34,428 bases of DNA from Allobosea sp. Root483D1 (GCF_001429505.1 NZ_LMJW01000017.1:53895-88322); one strand, 5' to 3'; shown: positions 1 through 9,410, counted from the first letter of the stretch. Translations and numbers: made by a program. The notes: generated by a model from the sequence alone, not told the origin.

Positions 1-3
1 GCC

Positions 4-104
4 AAGACGATCCGTCGGGCTTGATCGCTCGACGGAAAGATGGTGCCCGCCTCCCTAAACCAACCGCTTCTGTGGACTGGAGGATGCCCTCTGGCTCGGG
101 CCCG
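4..104. repeat. Left arm of a ~100-bp inverted repeat shared with the right end of the window
   Basis: Positions 4-104 match the reverse complement of 34262-34362 over 101 bases with seven mismatches by hand alignment (about 93% identity). The repeat stops abruptly at about 104, where a LytTR-like coding remnant begins. Read on the plus strand it encodes the same short peptide start (MIARRKDGARLPK) as the minus strand of the right arm, but no known family is recognisable, so it may be non-coding or a shadow frame. It is probably a piece of a mobile or multicopy sequence, because the right arm lies beside transposase fragments. The repeat may extend past the window edge. Confidence 0.8.
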
Positions 105-275
105 CCCTTCGTCCGCATCAGCCGCTCCCTGATCGTCAACCTGGATCAATTGGAGCAGGTGGAATGGCAGGAGGCCGGGCGCTGCAGCGTACCCCTCGGC
201 GGCGACATCGGGCCTGTCACGCCCGGCCGCATCGCAGCCGTCGGCTTCGGCAATGCATCGACAGCCACCGGATGA
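105..275 (+). pseudogene. LytTR DNA-binding domain fragment (C-terminal end of a response regulator)
   Basis: The frame ending at the TGA at 273-275 contains FVRISRSLIVNLDQLEQV. This is the hallmark of the second half of a LytTR DNA-binding domain, where an aromatic-R-x-x-R-S-x-I-V-N-L-D motif precedes the last strands. The usual receiver or membrane-sensor region and the first half of the LytTR domain are missing. Upstream, the frame runs into the inverted-repeat arm (4-104), so the gene was cut by that sequence. No start codon or ribosome site belongs to it. It is best read as a broken remnant that cannot make a functional regulator. The match rests on the motif alone. Confidence 0.55.
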
Positions 276-2087
276 TCAGCGCCTAGCTTGGGCATGGCTT
301 CGCGCTGCGGCACTGCCCTGGATGCAGCGATCCACGAATTCACTGTCGAGACCTAATATCTCGCTGAGAAGCGCCGTACGCCCCTTAGCGTTGACGAATT
401 CGAGGCGGCGCAGGCCCAGCGGATCGATACGGTTGCGCAAGAGCGCCAGCACGTCCGTATCGGGCGCCCTTAGGGAGCGGCACTCCGGATCGACCGAAAC
501 CGGGAAGCCGGTTGCTTCCCGGACGTGCTCGAGCGTCACGCCGGGCATGGTTTCGATAATGACGAGCTGGCGTGTTTCGGAGTCGAGCCGGAAGACGCAG
601 AGGTCAGTGAAGACGAGCGACCGGCCGGTGCGATAGCCATGTGGGGAGCGTTCGGCTTCGGTCAGCAGCCCGCGTGCCGAACTGGCGATCTCGACGTCGT
701 CGACCACGGAAAGCGGCGAGTGACGCGGCACGTAGAGCAGGTAGTCGCGATGCATGTTGGCGACATCGGCCATGCCGCCTTGCCCCGGTAGCCGGATAAA
801 GCCGCCGGATGGCTTGTCGATGGCGATCGTGTTGACCCGGCCGCGGCGGTCGACCTTGGCGGCGGCGACGATCTCATGCGTCACGGCGCCGGCCTGGTAG
901 TAGGTCGAATAGGTGTCGTCGCCGCCGGCATGGGCCGCGGCCGTTTCACCGTCGAGGCTTTCGAGCAGCGACAGGATCATCGGGCTGGGTGCGACGTCGA
1001 GATGGCCGCAACTCATCGTGGCGATCATCATCCCGGGCGCATGTGTCGCCTTGGCCAGCCGATAGGCGACATTGGCCAACGGCGAGACGGCGCCGGCGCT
1101 GGCAAAGCTGTCATCGTCGAGTTCCGCGGCAATGCGCGCGGCAAGGATCTCGTCGATCGAGGCAGGCGCGGGGGCCGGCAGGATTGCCGGGCTGGCGATA
1201 TCGGCCGCGACCGCGTTCACCGTCGCAGCGTCGATCTTCGCTGCCCTGACGACCTCGGCGGGCACTCCTTCGACAGGTGCCGAAACGCTCTGGGACAGAC
1301 GCCGCCCGGTATCGCCGAAGGCCTGCGAGAGCCGCGCATAGTCGGTGACATAGAATGGCAGGCAGGAGGTCGGGTAGGCGGCGCCGGGCGCCAAGGCAAT
1401 CGCCGTGACCTGATTGCGGGTGAGCACCGTCTGGCGCCCGGCTTGCGCCAGAGCGCCGACGGGCACGATCTCTTCGACCGTCACGAGCACCTGCCGGGCT
1501 GCGCCCACCATGGCCACATCCAGGGCCCTGGGTCCGAGGATCTGGACGTTGCCGCTCTCGTCGGCGCGCTGGGCGTGCAGGACAAGCGTGTCGAGCCGCA
1601 GTGCGGGCACGAAAGCCGTCACCTCGCCATCGATCGCATCAGGCGCCAGCTTCACGCCCGGAACGCGTGCCAGCATCTCCGAGCCGGCTGGCGGCTGGAA
1701 CGGCAATGAAGGCAGGTTCTGCTGGGCAGCCCTGAGCGCCTGGATCATCGCCAGCGCCGTCCAGTCCCTGACGGGCAGGGCCGTGGTCTCGGCAGCCTTA
1801 CGAAAGCGCGGGGGCAAGCCGAAGATGTCGAGGCTCGAAAAACAGGTGTCGATCTCGGTGACCGCCTCGGCCTCCAGAAGCAATTCCAGGGGCAGGCCGC
1901 CGGCCCATGAAACGTAGCGCAAGCCCTTGGCGCCACGCCCGGTGATCGCATTGATCAAGGCGATCGGAAGGCGCGCAAAATGGTGGCCGCCGACGCCGAA
2001 TACGTCGCGATCGCGGACCAGGCCGGCAAGGCCGGCGAGATCCGTGAAAAGCGGACTGTTGGGCTTGACGAGGGATATGCGGCTCAC
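276..2087 (-). CDS. Fused glutaconate CoA-transferase-like protein (alpha plus beta halves)
   Basis: The 603-residue protein joins two halves that are separate subunits in most family I CoA-transferases. Residues ~10-300 resemble the alpha subunit (GctA/IpdA type, with GGHHFARLPIALI near 33-45). Residues ~330-575 resemble the beta subunit (GctB/IpdB type, with GQGGMADVANMHRDYLLYV near 435-453). In GctB the catalytic glutamate lies in a V-E-S-G motif; the aligned position here reads T-M-S-C-G (357-361), so that glutamate appears absent. Loss of the beta-subunit glutamate is a known feature of IpdAB, which hydrolyses a ring-opened steroid thioester rather than transferring CoA. A hydrolase role is therefore an alternative to CoA transfer. 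The start overlaps the stop of the enoyl-CoA hydratase (ATGA at 2084-2087), so the two are cotranscribed. The specific substrate is unknown. Confidence 0.75.
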   Translation of the reverse strand: MSRISLVKPNSPLFTDLAGLAGLVRDRDVFGVGGHHFARLPIALINAITGRGAKGLRYVSWAGGLPLELLLEAEAVTEIDTCFSSLDIFGLPPRFRKAAETTALPVRDWTALAMIQALRAAQQNLPSLPFQPPAGSEMLARVPGVKLAPDAIDGEVTAFVPALRLDTLVLHAQRADESGNVQILGPRALDVAMVGAARQVLVTVEEIVPVGALAQAGRQTVLTRNQVTAIALAPGAAYPTSCLPFYVTDYARLSQAFGDTGRRLSQSVSAPVEGVPAEVVRAAKIDAATVNAVAADIASPAILPAPAPASIDEILAARIAAELDDDSFASAGAVSPLANVAYRLAKATHAPGMMIATMSCGHLDVAPSPMILSLLESLDGETAAAHAGGDDTYSTYYQAGAVTHEIVAAAKVDRRGRVNTIAIDKPSGGFIRLPGQGGMADVANMHRDYLLYVPRHSPLSVVDDVEIASSARGLLTEAERSPHGYRTGRSLVFTDLCVFRLDSETRQLVIIETMPGVTLEHVREATGFPVSVDPECRSLRAPDTDVLALLRNRIDPLGLRRLEFVNAKGRTALLSEILGLDSEFVDRCIQGSAAARSHAQARR

Positions 2088-2863
2088 GGCTTTGCTTTCG
2101 CGCTGCTTCTTTGCGCGAACTCCTGGATGCGGGCTTGGCCGATCTTGCTGCGGTAGAGCTCCCCCACGAGGCCGCGCTCCATGGCAAGGCCGGCCGCGAG
2201 ATCGCCGGAGAAGGCGTGTGCCGTCAGCCGCTTCAGGCCTTCGACAGCCGCCGGTGGCTCGGCCGCGATCGCTTCGGCCAGTTCAATGGCGCGCGGCAGC
2301 AAGGCCGCGACATCGACGATCTCGGCGACCAGGCCGGCGACAACGAAATCGGAGGCCGGGACGATCGCGCCGGTCAGCAGCAGCATGTTGGCGCGGTTGC
2401 GGCCCAGCTTGGCGACGCTGCGCTGCGTGCCGCCACCACCGGGGATCAGGCCGAGCTTTATCTCAGGTAGACCAAGCTTGGCGTACTGGTTGGCGAGGAC
2501 GATGTCGCAGCACAGCACCAGCTCCATGCCGCCGCCCAGCGCGAAGCCGTTGACCGCGGCGATCACCGGCTTGGCATTGCTCTCGATCGCCGCATACATG
2601 CGCGTCCCCGCCGCCTGGAAGGCGTCGAACTCAGCGTCCGTCTGCGCCGCATACTCCTTGATGTCGGCTCCCGCCATGAAACCGCGGCCCTCGCCCGTGA
2701 CGACGATGGCGCCGATGTCGGGACTGCCGGACAGGGCTTCGAAGGTGGCGGTGATCTCGCCCTGCATGAGCCTGTTCATGGCATTGAGCTGGTCGGCGCG
2801 ACGGAAGGTGACCAGCGCGACGCGGCCCTTCGTTTCGACGGTGAGCGTCTGGTAGTTCGCCAC
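2084..2863 (-). CDS. Enoyl-CoA hydratase/isomerase (crotonase family)
   Basis: A 259-residue crotonase-fold protein of standard family length. It carries the oxyanion-hole segment FMAGADIKE (62-70) and GFALGGGMEL (106-115), and both acidic residues of the classical hydratase, E114 (GGGMEL) and E134 (LGLPEI), followed by GLIPGGGGTQR (138-148). Hydration of a 2-enoyl-CoA is therefore the likely reaction, presumably in the cytoplasm. The start is GTG at 2863, supported by a GAGG seven bases upstream; the CaiB-like tail ends two bases before it. It overlaps the CoA-transferase-like gene by four bases. The three genes form an acyl-CoA degradation operon whose 5' part has been lost. The acyl chain cannot be predicted. 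Confidence 0.9.
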   Translation of the reverse strand: MANYQTLTVETKGRVALVTFRRADQLNAMNRLMQGEITATFEALSGSPDIGAIVVTGEGRGFMAGADIKEYAAQTDAEFDAFQAAGTRMYAAIESNAKPVIAAVNGFALGGGMELVLCCDIVLANQYAKLGLPEIKLGLIPGGGGTQRSVAKLGRNRANMLLLTGAIVPASDFVVAGLVAEIVDVAALLPRAIELAEAIAAEPPAAVEGLKRLTAHAFSGDLAAGLAMERGLVGELYRSKIGQARIQEFAQRSSAKAKP

Positions 2864-2865
2864 GG

Positions 2866-3050
2866 CTATGCCTCGTCGACGGTCATGTCGCCGTCCGCCT
2901 CCAGGGCGGCGATCTCGGTGCTGGAGAAGCCGAACTCGGCCAGGATCTCGCGACCATGCTGGCCCACCAGCGGCGCAGGACGCTCGATGCGGGCCGGCGT
3001 CTCGCTCATGCGGACCGCCGGCGCGACGACCTTGACGTTGCCGCCGCGGG
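2866..3050 (-). pseudogene. CaiB/BaiF-type (family III) CoA-transferase, C-terminal fragment
   Basis: The minus strand from ~3050 to the TAG at 2866-2868 encodes about 61 residues. They include VKVVAPAVRMSETPAR and APLVGQHGREILAEFGF, the characteristic tail of CaiB/BaiF family formyl-CoA/carnitine CoA-transferases. Those enzymes are about 400 residues, so more than 300 N-terminal residues are missing. Homology ends at ~3045-3053, exactly where a plus-strand maleate-isomerase-like fragment begins. The gene was the first or an early gene of the operon that continues with the enoyl-CoA hydratase two bases downstream. It is not expected to be active. Its 5' truncation also leaves the downstream operon without its original promoter. 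Confidence 0.75.
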
Positions 3051-3476
3051 GATGATCTGAACCGCCTGATCGAGGCGATGGGCGTCCGGCGTCTCGGGCT
3101 CGTGACGCCCTATACCCGCGACGTGCAGCGGAAGATCATGGCCAACTACGCCGCGCTCGGCATTGAGACCGTCGCCGAGCGGCATAGCGGCCGCTCGGAC
3201 AATTTCTCCTTCGCGGAGGTTTCGGAGGCCGAGATCGCCGCGATGTGCCGCGAGGTCGCCGTCGCGCGGCCGGACGCCATCGCCATCGTCTGCACCAATA
3301 TGCGCGGGCCGCTGATCGCGCCGGAGCTCGAACAGGAACTCGGCATTCCGATCCTGGATTCGGTCGCCTTCACGCTGTGGGGGTGTCTCGACGTGATGGA
3401 GGTGGATATGCTGCCCTTGCGCAAGTTCGGCCGGATGTTCGCCTGCCCACCCGCCCCTTTGTTCGCATCCGCATGA
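3051..3476 (+). pseudogene. Maleate cis-trans isomerase / Asp-Glu racemase-fold protein, 5'-truncated
   Basis: An open frame runs from the junction at ~3051 to the TGA at 3474-3476. It encodes the C-terminal half of a maleate isomerase/arylmalonate decarboxylase-type protein (family length about 240-250). Visible motifs are GVRRLGLVTPYTRDVQ (the second Rossmann-like half), AIAIVCTNMRG with the second catalytic cysteine, and IPILDSVAFTLW near the end. The N-terminal half with the first active-site segment is absent. The first internal ATG is at 3078, but homologous residues (DDLNRLIEA) continue upstream of it to the junction, showing truncation rather than a short gene. It is joined head-to-head to the CaiB fragment. 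The FCD-GntR gene follows 44 bases later. Confidence 0.75.
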
Positions 3477-3520
3477 GGCAAGCTGTGCGAGCATTCTCGG
3501 CATTTCCGGAGGAGGAAGAC

Positions 3521-4225
3521 GTGCCGAGTATGGTGCCCCCGACTTTGCACGACCGCTTGATCGTGCGGTTGCGGGCCATCTTCCTCAACGGTGAGCTTCC
3601 GGAAGGCAGCCGCATCCCCGAAGTCGCGCTCAGCGAGCGGTTCGGCGTATCCCGGACGCCGCTGCGCGAGGCGCTCAAGGTGATGGCCGCCGAGGGCTTC
3701 GTGATCCTGCGCCCGAACCGGGGAGCGGTGGTCGCACCGATCGATCCGACCGAGGTCGCCCCACTCGTCGAGTTCAAGGGCGCCCTGGAGCGCCTAATCG
3801 GCCTGCTCGTTCCGCTTCGCGCCAGCGAGGCGGACATCGCGGAGCTCGAAGGGCTGCACCTGGATCTCGGCGAGGCCCTGATGCGGCAGGACCATGCCGC
3901 CTATACCCGCATCAACTATGCCTTCCACCAGCGCCTGGCACAGGCGACGCGGAACCCAGTGCTCGTGCAGAACTACGAGGCAGTGCAGCAGAAGATCTGG
4001 CGCTACCGCTTCACCATCAACGAGCTCTCCGAGCGGCTGGCCGCCTCCTATGCCGAGCATGCGGGCATCATGGTCGCCCTGCGCGCCCGCACCCGGCTGG
4101 ATCTGGCCGAGCGCCTGGAGGAGCACAACCGCCTGACCGGTGAGGCGATGGCGCAGGCTCTCGCCACCAGCGGCAGGTTCGGCCCCTCCCAGAAAAAGAG
4201 CCGCAGACGGAGCCGGTCAGTATGA
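3521..4225 (+). CDS. GntR-family transcriptional regulator, FadR/FCD subfamily
   Basis: A 234-residue regulator. The N-terminal winged helix-turn-helix includes GSRIPEVALSERFGVSRTPL and REALKVMAAEGFV (about residues 27-60). It is followed by an all-helical FCD ligand-binding domain whose polar metal/effector-binding positions include the H in INYAFHQRLA and the H in SYAEHAGIM. A GTG start at 3521 is preferred because GGAGGAGG lies at 3508-3515; an ATG nine bases downstream (3530) is possible. Its last four bases overlap the start of the hydantoinase-like gene (ATGA at 4222-4225), so regulator and enzyme are cotranscribed. It probably senses an organic acid related to the enzyme's substrate. 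The inverted repeat at 5684-5724 is a weak operator candidate. Confidence 0.9.
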   Translation: MPSMVPPTLHDRLIVRLRAIFLNGELPEGSRIPEVALSERFGVSRTPLREALKVMAAEGFVILRPNRGAVVAPIDPTEVAPLVEFKGALERLIGLLVPLRASEADIAELEGLHLDLGEALMRQDHAAYTRINYAFHQRLAQATRNPVLVQNYEAVQQKIWRYRFTINELSERLAASYAEHAGIMVALRARTRLDLAERLEEHNRLTGEAMAQALATSGRFGPSQKKSRRRSRSV

Positions 4226-5625
4226 CCCAGTTCGACACGATCATCCGCGGCGGGCGCATTTCGACGGCGTCGGATACCTTTCATTGCGATATCGGCATAA
4301 GGGAGGGCCGCATCACTGCACTGGGCGAGCGGCTCGGCAATGCCGACACCGTCGTCGACGCCGCGGGCAAATGGGTGCTGCCCGGCGGGATCGACAGCCA
4401 TGTGCATGTCTCGCAGCCTTCCGGCGAGGGCATCGTCATGGCCGACGATTTCGAGAGCGCGACCCGCTCGGCGGCGCTCGGCGGCAACACCACCATACTG
4501 CCATTCTGTACACAGGAGAGCGGCGTTTCCCTGCGGGAGAGTGTGAAGGCTTATCACGCGAAGGCCGAGGGGGCCTGCTACACGGATGTCGCCTTCCATC
4601 TGATCATTTCCGATCCGACCGAAACCGTACTAGGCCAGGAGCTGCCGGCGCTCGTGCGCGACGGCTACACCTCCTTCAAGGTGTTCATGACCTATGAGGG
4701 CCTGGCGCTCAGCGATCTCGATATGCTCAAGGTCATGGCGGTGGCGCGCGATACGCGTGCCCTCGTCATGGTCCATGCTGAGAACTACGACGTCATCCGC
4801 TACCTGACCGACCAGCTCGAACAGGCGGGGCGGACGGCGCCGCGCTTCCATGCCACCTCGCGCCCGATCATTGCCGAGCGGGAGGCGACTTATCGAGCAA
4901 TCTCGCTGGCCGAATTGTCGGATATCCCGCTGATGGTCGTGCATGTCTCCAATCGCGAGACGATGGAGGAGATCAGGCGGGCACAGCAGAAGGGTCTCAA
5001 GATCTTCGCCGAGACCTGCCCGCAATACCTGACGCTGACCGCGGGGGATCTCGACGGCCTCAACATGGAGGGCGCCAAATATGTCTGCTCGCCGCCGCCG
5101 CGTGATGCGCAGAGCCAGCTCGCCTGCTGGGAAGGCCTCCAGCAGGGCGTGTTCTCCGTCTTCTCGTCGGACCATTGCCCGTTCCGCTATGACGACCCGC
5201 AGGGCAAGCTCGCACCGAAGGGCCGGACCAGCTTCCGCTGGGTGCCGAACGGCATTCCGGGAGTGGGCGCGCGCCTGCCGATCCTGTTCTCGGAAGGCGT
5301 CGTCAAAGGACGGATCGACATCAACCGTTTCGTCGCGCTGACCGCGACCAGTCACGCCAAGATGTATGGACTCTACCCACGGAAGGGAACGATCGCGGTG
5401 GGAGCCGACGCCGACATCGCCATCTGGGATCCGTTGATCGAGCAGACGCTGACGCATGCGATGGTGAACGACGGTTCCGATTATACACCCTACGAAGGCA
5501 TGAGGATCACCGGCTGGCCCGTGACGACCCTCGTGCGTGGGGAGATCGTCGCGCGCGACGGCAGGATCGAGGCCCGGAAGGGGCATGGAGCCTATCTCAA
5601 GCGCGCCATCAGCCAGTTTGCCTGA
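4222..5625 (+). CDS. Dihydropyrimidinase / D-hydantoinase-like cyclic amidohydrolase
   Basis: A 467-residue amidohydrolase-superfamily protein of usual dihydropyrimidinase length. All metal-site residues are visible: H60 and H62 (IDSHVHV), the lysine carboxylated in this family K153 (YTSFKVFMTY), H185 (VMVHAEN), H241 (VVHVSN) and D317 (SSDHCP). These enzymes hydrolyse a cyclic amide or imide (hydantoins, dihydropyrimidines, dihydroorotate, allantoin) in the cytoplasm. It overlaps the upstream FCD-GntR gene by four bases, making a two-gene regulator-enzyme operon. No carbamoylase lies next to it; the nearest candidate is the amidase at 17941. A second, clearly different homologue is at 18695-20056. 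The exact substrate cannot be read from the sequence. Confidence 0.9.
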   Translation: MTQFDTIIRGGRISTASDTFHCDIGIREGRITALGERLGNADTVVDAAGKWVLPGGIDSHVHVSQPSGEGIVMADDFESATRSAALGGNTTILPFCTQESGVSLRESVKAYHAKAEGACYTDVAFHLIISDPTETVLGQELPALVRDGYTSFKVFMTYEGLALSDLDMLKVMAVARDTRALVMVHAENYDVIRYLTDQLEQAGRTAPRFHATSRPIIAEREATYRAISLAELSDIPLMVVHVSNRETMEEIRRAQQKGLKIFAETCPQYLTLTAGDLDGLNMEGAKYVCSPPPRDAQSQLACWEGLQQGVFSVFSSDHCPFRYDDPQGKLAPKGRTSFRWVPNGIPGVGARLPILFSEGVVKGRIDINRFVALTATSHAKMYGLYPRKGTIAVGADADIAIWDPLIEQTLTHAMVNDGSDYTPYEGMRITGWPVTTLVRGEIVARDGRIEARKGHGAYLKRAISQFA

Positions 5626-6183
5626 GATGTTTGTTCAACGTCCCGGAGGGCGAGGCATCCCCAAGAGTCCGAGGTTTCGCATAAACATTGGATCCGTCCG
5701 GAAACTGTCCTCCAATCCAATGTTCCAAAAAGCCGTTGCGGTGCAGAGAGTCCGGTGATGTGGCTCGTTCTCGCACTTTGCCATAGGCCGGGAGCCGTTC
5801 CCATGTCGAATAATCAGCAAGGTCTGTGGGGTGCCTCCGTTCCGCCCCGGCCCCATCGCTTTGCCCTTGTCCCCATCTGCATCGCCTGGACGCCATGGCG
5901 CACTGGAAAGCCGTCACCGGCGTCGCTGCCCGGCAGGCCAAATGCACCTCTTCACGCCCGCCTGAAGTTAACGTGACAACGCCGGGTCGAGTTGCGGCAG
6001 CCCTCCGGACGGCCGGAAGCACCCTGAAAGCGAGAAATTCCGGCAGCGCAAAGGCGCGGGCGGCGGGTCACCATGATCGCTCTCCAAATGCGGTTGACGA
6101 ATTGCCGCACTTTCTTGCCGGGCAAGTAACTGCTAATCAGCGCGGGAAATCGCGCGGATGCAGCGCACAAAGGCCGGAAAAAT
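5626..6183. other. Gene-free stretch between hydantoinase-like gene and hemC
   Basis: No frame in these 558 bases shows a recognisable protein family or a convincing ribosome site. Base composition is more even than in the flanking genes. Two structures stand out: an inverted repeat at 5684-5724, and a 13-base palindrome CTTGCCGGGCAAG at 6114-6126, 57 bases before the hemC start. A TTGACG at 6094-6099 has no good -10 partner. It could hold the hemC promoter and decayed sequence. Confidence 0.5.
5684..5724. promoter_or_regulatory. Inverted repeat, candidate operator or hairpin
   Basis: AACATTGGAT (5684-5693) and ATCCAATGTT (5715-5724) are perfect reverse complements of ten bases separated by 21 bases. 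It lies 58 bases downstream of the hydantoinase stop codon. There is no run of T after it, so it does not look like an intrinsic terminator. A binding site for a dimeric regulator such as the nearby FCD-GntR is possible but untested. Confidence 0.4.
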
Positions 6184-7128
6184 ATGCTTCTTCGCGTCGG
6201 CACCCGTCGTAGCCCCCTTGCTATGACTCAAACCAATTTTGTAATTGGTGCAATTCAAGAACAATTCCCCGATATCCAATTTGAAGTCCGCCCAATCTCG
6301 ACCGTTGCTGACCGCGACAGGGTTTCCGAATTTCATCAGTTCGGCATGATCGGTGTCTTCACCACGGAGCACGAAGACCAGTTGCTCCGCAAGGACGTCG
6401 ATTTCGTCGTTCATTCCCTCAAGGACCTGCCGACAGTTCTGCGCGACGGGCTGGTGCTGGCGTCGGTGCCCAAGCGCGAGGACCCTCGCGATGTCCTCTG
6501 TGGATCGACGCTCGAGGGCTTGCGGCCAGGCGCAAGGGTTGGAACTGGGTCGCTGCGTCGCCGCGCGCAGATCTTGAGCCTGCGGCCGGATGTGACCGTC
6601 GTTCCCATTCGTGGGAACATCGGTCCTCGGCTTGCCAAGATCGAGGGGGACGACGCGCTCGATGCCGTCATCTTGGCTCAAGCCGGCCTCGAACGTCTCG
6701 GCCTGAGCAACAAGACGGCCGAGCTCCTCGACCCTTATCTGTTTCCCTATGCCGTCGGCCAGGGAGCCCTCGGCATCGAGGCGCGCGGCGAGCATACCGA
6801 GCTCGTCGAGATTCTGCATGCGATCGAATGCAAGACGACCAGAGCCGAGGTTGATGCCGAGCGCGAGATGATGCATGCGCTGGGCGCGGGCTGCAGCCTG
6901 CCCGTGGGCGCCTTCTGCAACTGGAAGGAAGAGCGCCTGATCCTGCAGGCTCAGATCACGTCGCTCGATGGCGAGGAACGCGTCGTCGCCATCGAGGACG
7001 AGCCCGGAGACCGGGCGAAGGAACTCGGCCTCGCTGCCGCCGAAACACTGAAGATCTGCGGCGGCGAGAAGATTCTGCAATCGAGCTATCGGGAATTCTG
7101 CAGCCACTTCAAGATGCTGCAATCCTGA
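6184..7128 (+). CDS. hemC: Porphobilinogen deaminase (hydroxymethylbilane synthase)
   Basis: A 314-residue HemC of normal length; it condenses four porphobilinogen molecules to hydroxymethylbilane for haem and other tetrapyrroles. Conserved elements are all visible: RVGTRRSPLA (4-13), HSLKDLP with the catalytic aspartate D81, GTGSLRRRAQ (120-129), IRGNIGPRLAK (142-152), AVGQGALGIE (190-199) and the dipyrromethane cofactor cysteine C237 in GAGCSLPVG. The start is ATG 6184 with an AAGG-containing site about eight bases upstream. The first ~130 bases are markedly AT-richer than the rest. It stands apart from other haem genes and converges with a HemL-like aminotransferase. It may be a second hemC copy; the genome's main copy cannot be judged from this window. 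Confidence 0.93.
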   Translation: MLLRVGTRRSPLAMTQTNFVIGAIQEQFPDIQFEVRPISTVADRDRVSEFHQFGMIGVFTTEHEDQLLRKDVDFVVHSLKDLPTVLRDGLVLASVPKREDPRDVLCGSTLEGLRPGARVGTGSLRRRAQILSLRPDVTVVPIRGNIGPRLAKIEGDDALDAVILAQAGLERLGLSNKTAELLDPYLFPYAVGQGALGIEARGEHTELVEILHAIECKTTRAEVDAEREMMHALGAGCSLPVGAFCNWKEERLILQAQITSLDGEERVVAIEDEPGDRAKELGLAAAETLKICGGEKILQSSYREFCSHFKMLQS

Positions 7129-7129
7129 A

Positions 7130-7143
7130 GAAGCCGCATCGGT

Positions 7144-7156
<13 letters not shown>
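7130..7156. terminator. Possible bidirectional hairpin between hemC and the aminotransferase gene
   Basis: Between the two convergent genes, GAAGCCGC (7130-7137) can pair with GCGGCCTTC (7148-7156) with one bulge and a ten-base loop. It overlaps the stop codon of the minus-strand gene. No strong T run follows, so termination is only suggested by position. Confidence 0.3.
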
Positions 7157-8481
<1,325 letters not shown>

Positions 8482-8485
8482 TAAG

Positions 8486-8496
8486 TATCAATGATA
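8486..8496. promoter_or_regulatory. Palindrome in the aminotransferase/GntR divergent region
   Basis: TATCA-A-TGATA is a perfect 11-base palindrome in an unusually AT-rich patch (8480-8510), five bases upstream of the TTG start of the aminotransferase and ~100 bases from the divergent GntR/UTRA start. This is the usual place for an autoregulatory GntR operator, but no binding consensus is known for this protein. Confidence 0.4.
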
Positions 8497-8594
8497 TAAA
8501 CATAATACAACGTCCGTTCGCGAGCAGTTGGGCTGATTGGTATTCCCGACCATACATGCTAGCGGTTCCTCACGCGAAACGGGAAAGGTAACCC

Positions 8595-9407
8595 ATGGCA
8601 AGACCGCAGACGGGTATGGCGGCGGAGCGGTCTTCGTCGGAGCGAGACGTCATCCCGCTCTATCATCGCGTCTACGTCATGCTGCTCCAGAAGATCATGG
8701 ACGGCTCCTATCCAGCCGGTTCTCCCATCCCGAGCGAAGACGACCTCGCCGAGACCTTCAGCGTATCGCGCGTGACCATCCGCAAGGCGATGGAAAGGCT
8801 GGAGCGTGAAGGGCGCGTCCTGCGTCAGCGCGGACGTGGTACCTTCCCGCTGACGCCGGCCAACGAGGCCGGCGAACCCGCGAGTCAACTGCTCAACAAC
8901 CAGATTTCGCTCGCCCGCAAGACGAAGATCGCCTTGCTCGAATACGGTTTCGTCCGGCCCTCGCCATTGCTCGCCCAGACCTTCGACATCGCCGAAGGCA
9001 CAGAGCTGCTGCGGATCGCGCGCGTCCGCGGCGATGAGCGCTCGCCGATCTCCCACACGATCTGCTACCTCCCTGCCGACCTCGCGCCGCTGGTGCCGCG
9101 CACCGCGATTTCATCGCTGCCGGTTTCCGCCACGCTCGCCGCGGCGGGCGTCAAGCTCGCCCGCTTCGAGGAGAAGATCACGGCCGTGCTCGCCGATTCC
9201 GACATCGCGCCGCATCTCGACGTCGCGATCGGCACACCGCTCGTGGCGATGACCCGCCATGTCCGCGACGAGGATGGGCGGCTGATCGAGCTGCTGCAGG
9301 CGCTCTACCGGCCCGACCGCTACGAATACCGCGTCCAGTATTCGATCGACGGCCAGAACCTTGGCACGCCCTGGAAGGCAATGATCACCGACAGCGGCAG
9401 TTCCTGA
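8595..9407 (+). CDS. GntR-family transcriptional regulator, HutC/UTRA subfamily
   Basis: A 270-residue regulator. The winged helix-turn-helix spans about residues 20-85, with AGSPIPSEDDLAETFSVSRV and TIRKAMERLEREGRVLRQRG. A UTRA effector domain follows (about 105-260), recognisable by TELLRIARVRGDERSPI, the segment ISHTICYLPADLAP, and RLIELLQALYRPDRYEYRV. UTRA domains bind small ligands such as histidine-pathway intermediates, sugars or phosphonates. It is divergent from the aminotransferase and sits between it and the aldehyde dehydrogenase/ABC transporter promoter region. It is therefore the natural regulator of 7144-15347. The start is ATG 8595 with GGAAAGG upstream. Candidate operators are 8486-8496 and 11023-11043. 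Confidence 0.92.
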   Translation: MARPQTGMAAERSSSERDVIPLYHRVYVMLLQKIMDGSYPAGSPIPSEDDLAETFSVSRVTIRKAMERLEREGRVLRQRGRGTFPLTPANEAGEPASQLLNNQISLARKTKIALLEYGFVRPSPLLAQTFDIAEGTELLRIARVRGDERSPISHTICYLPADLAPLVPRTAISSLPVSATLAAAGVKLARFEEKITAVLADSDIAPHLDVAIGTPLVAMTRHVRDEDGRLIELLQALYRPDRYEYRVQYSIDGQNLGTPWKAMITDSGSS

Positions 9408-9410
9408 GGA

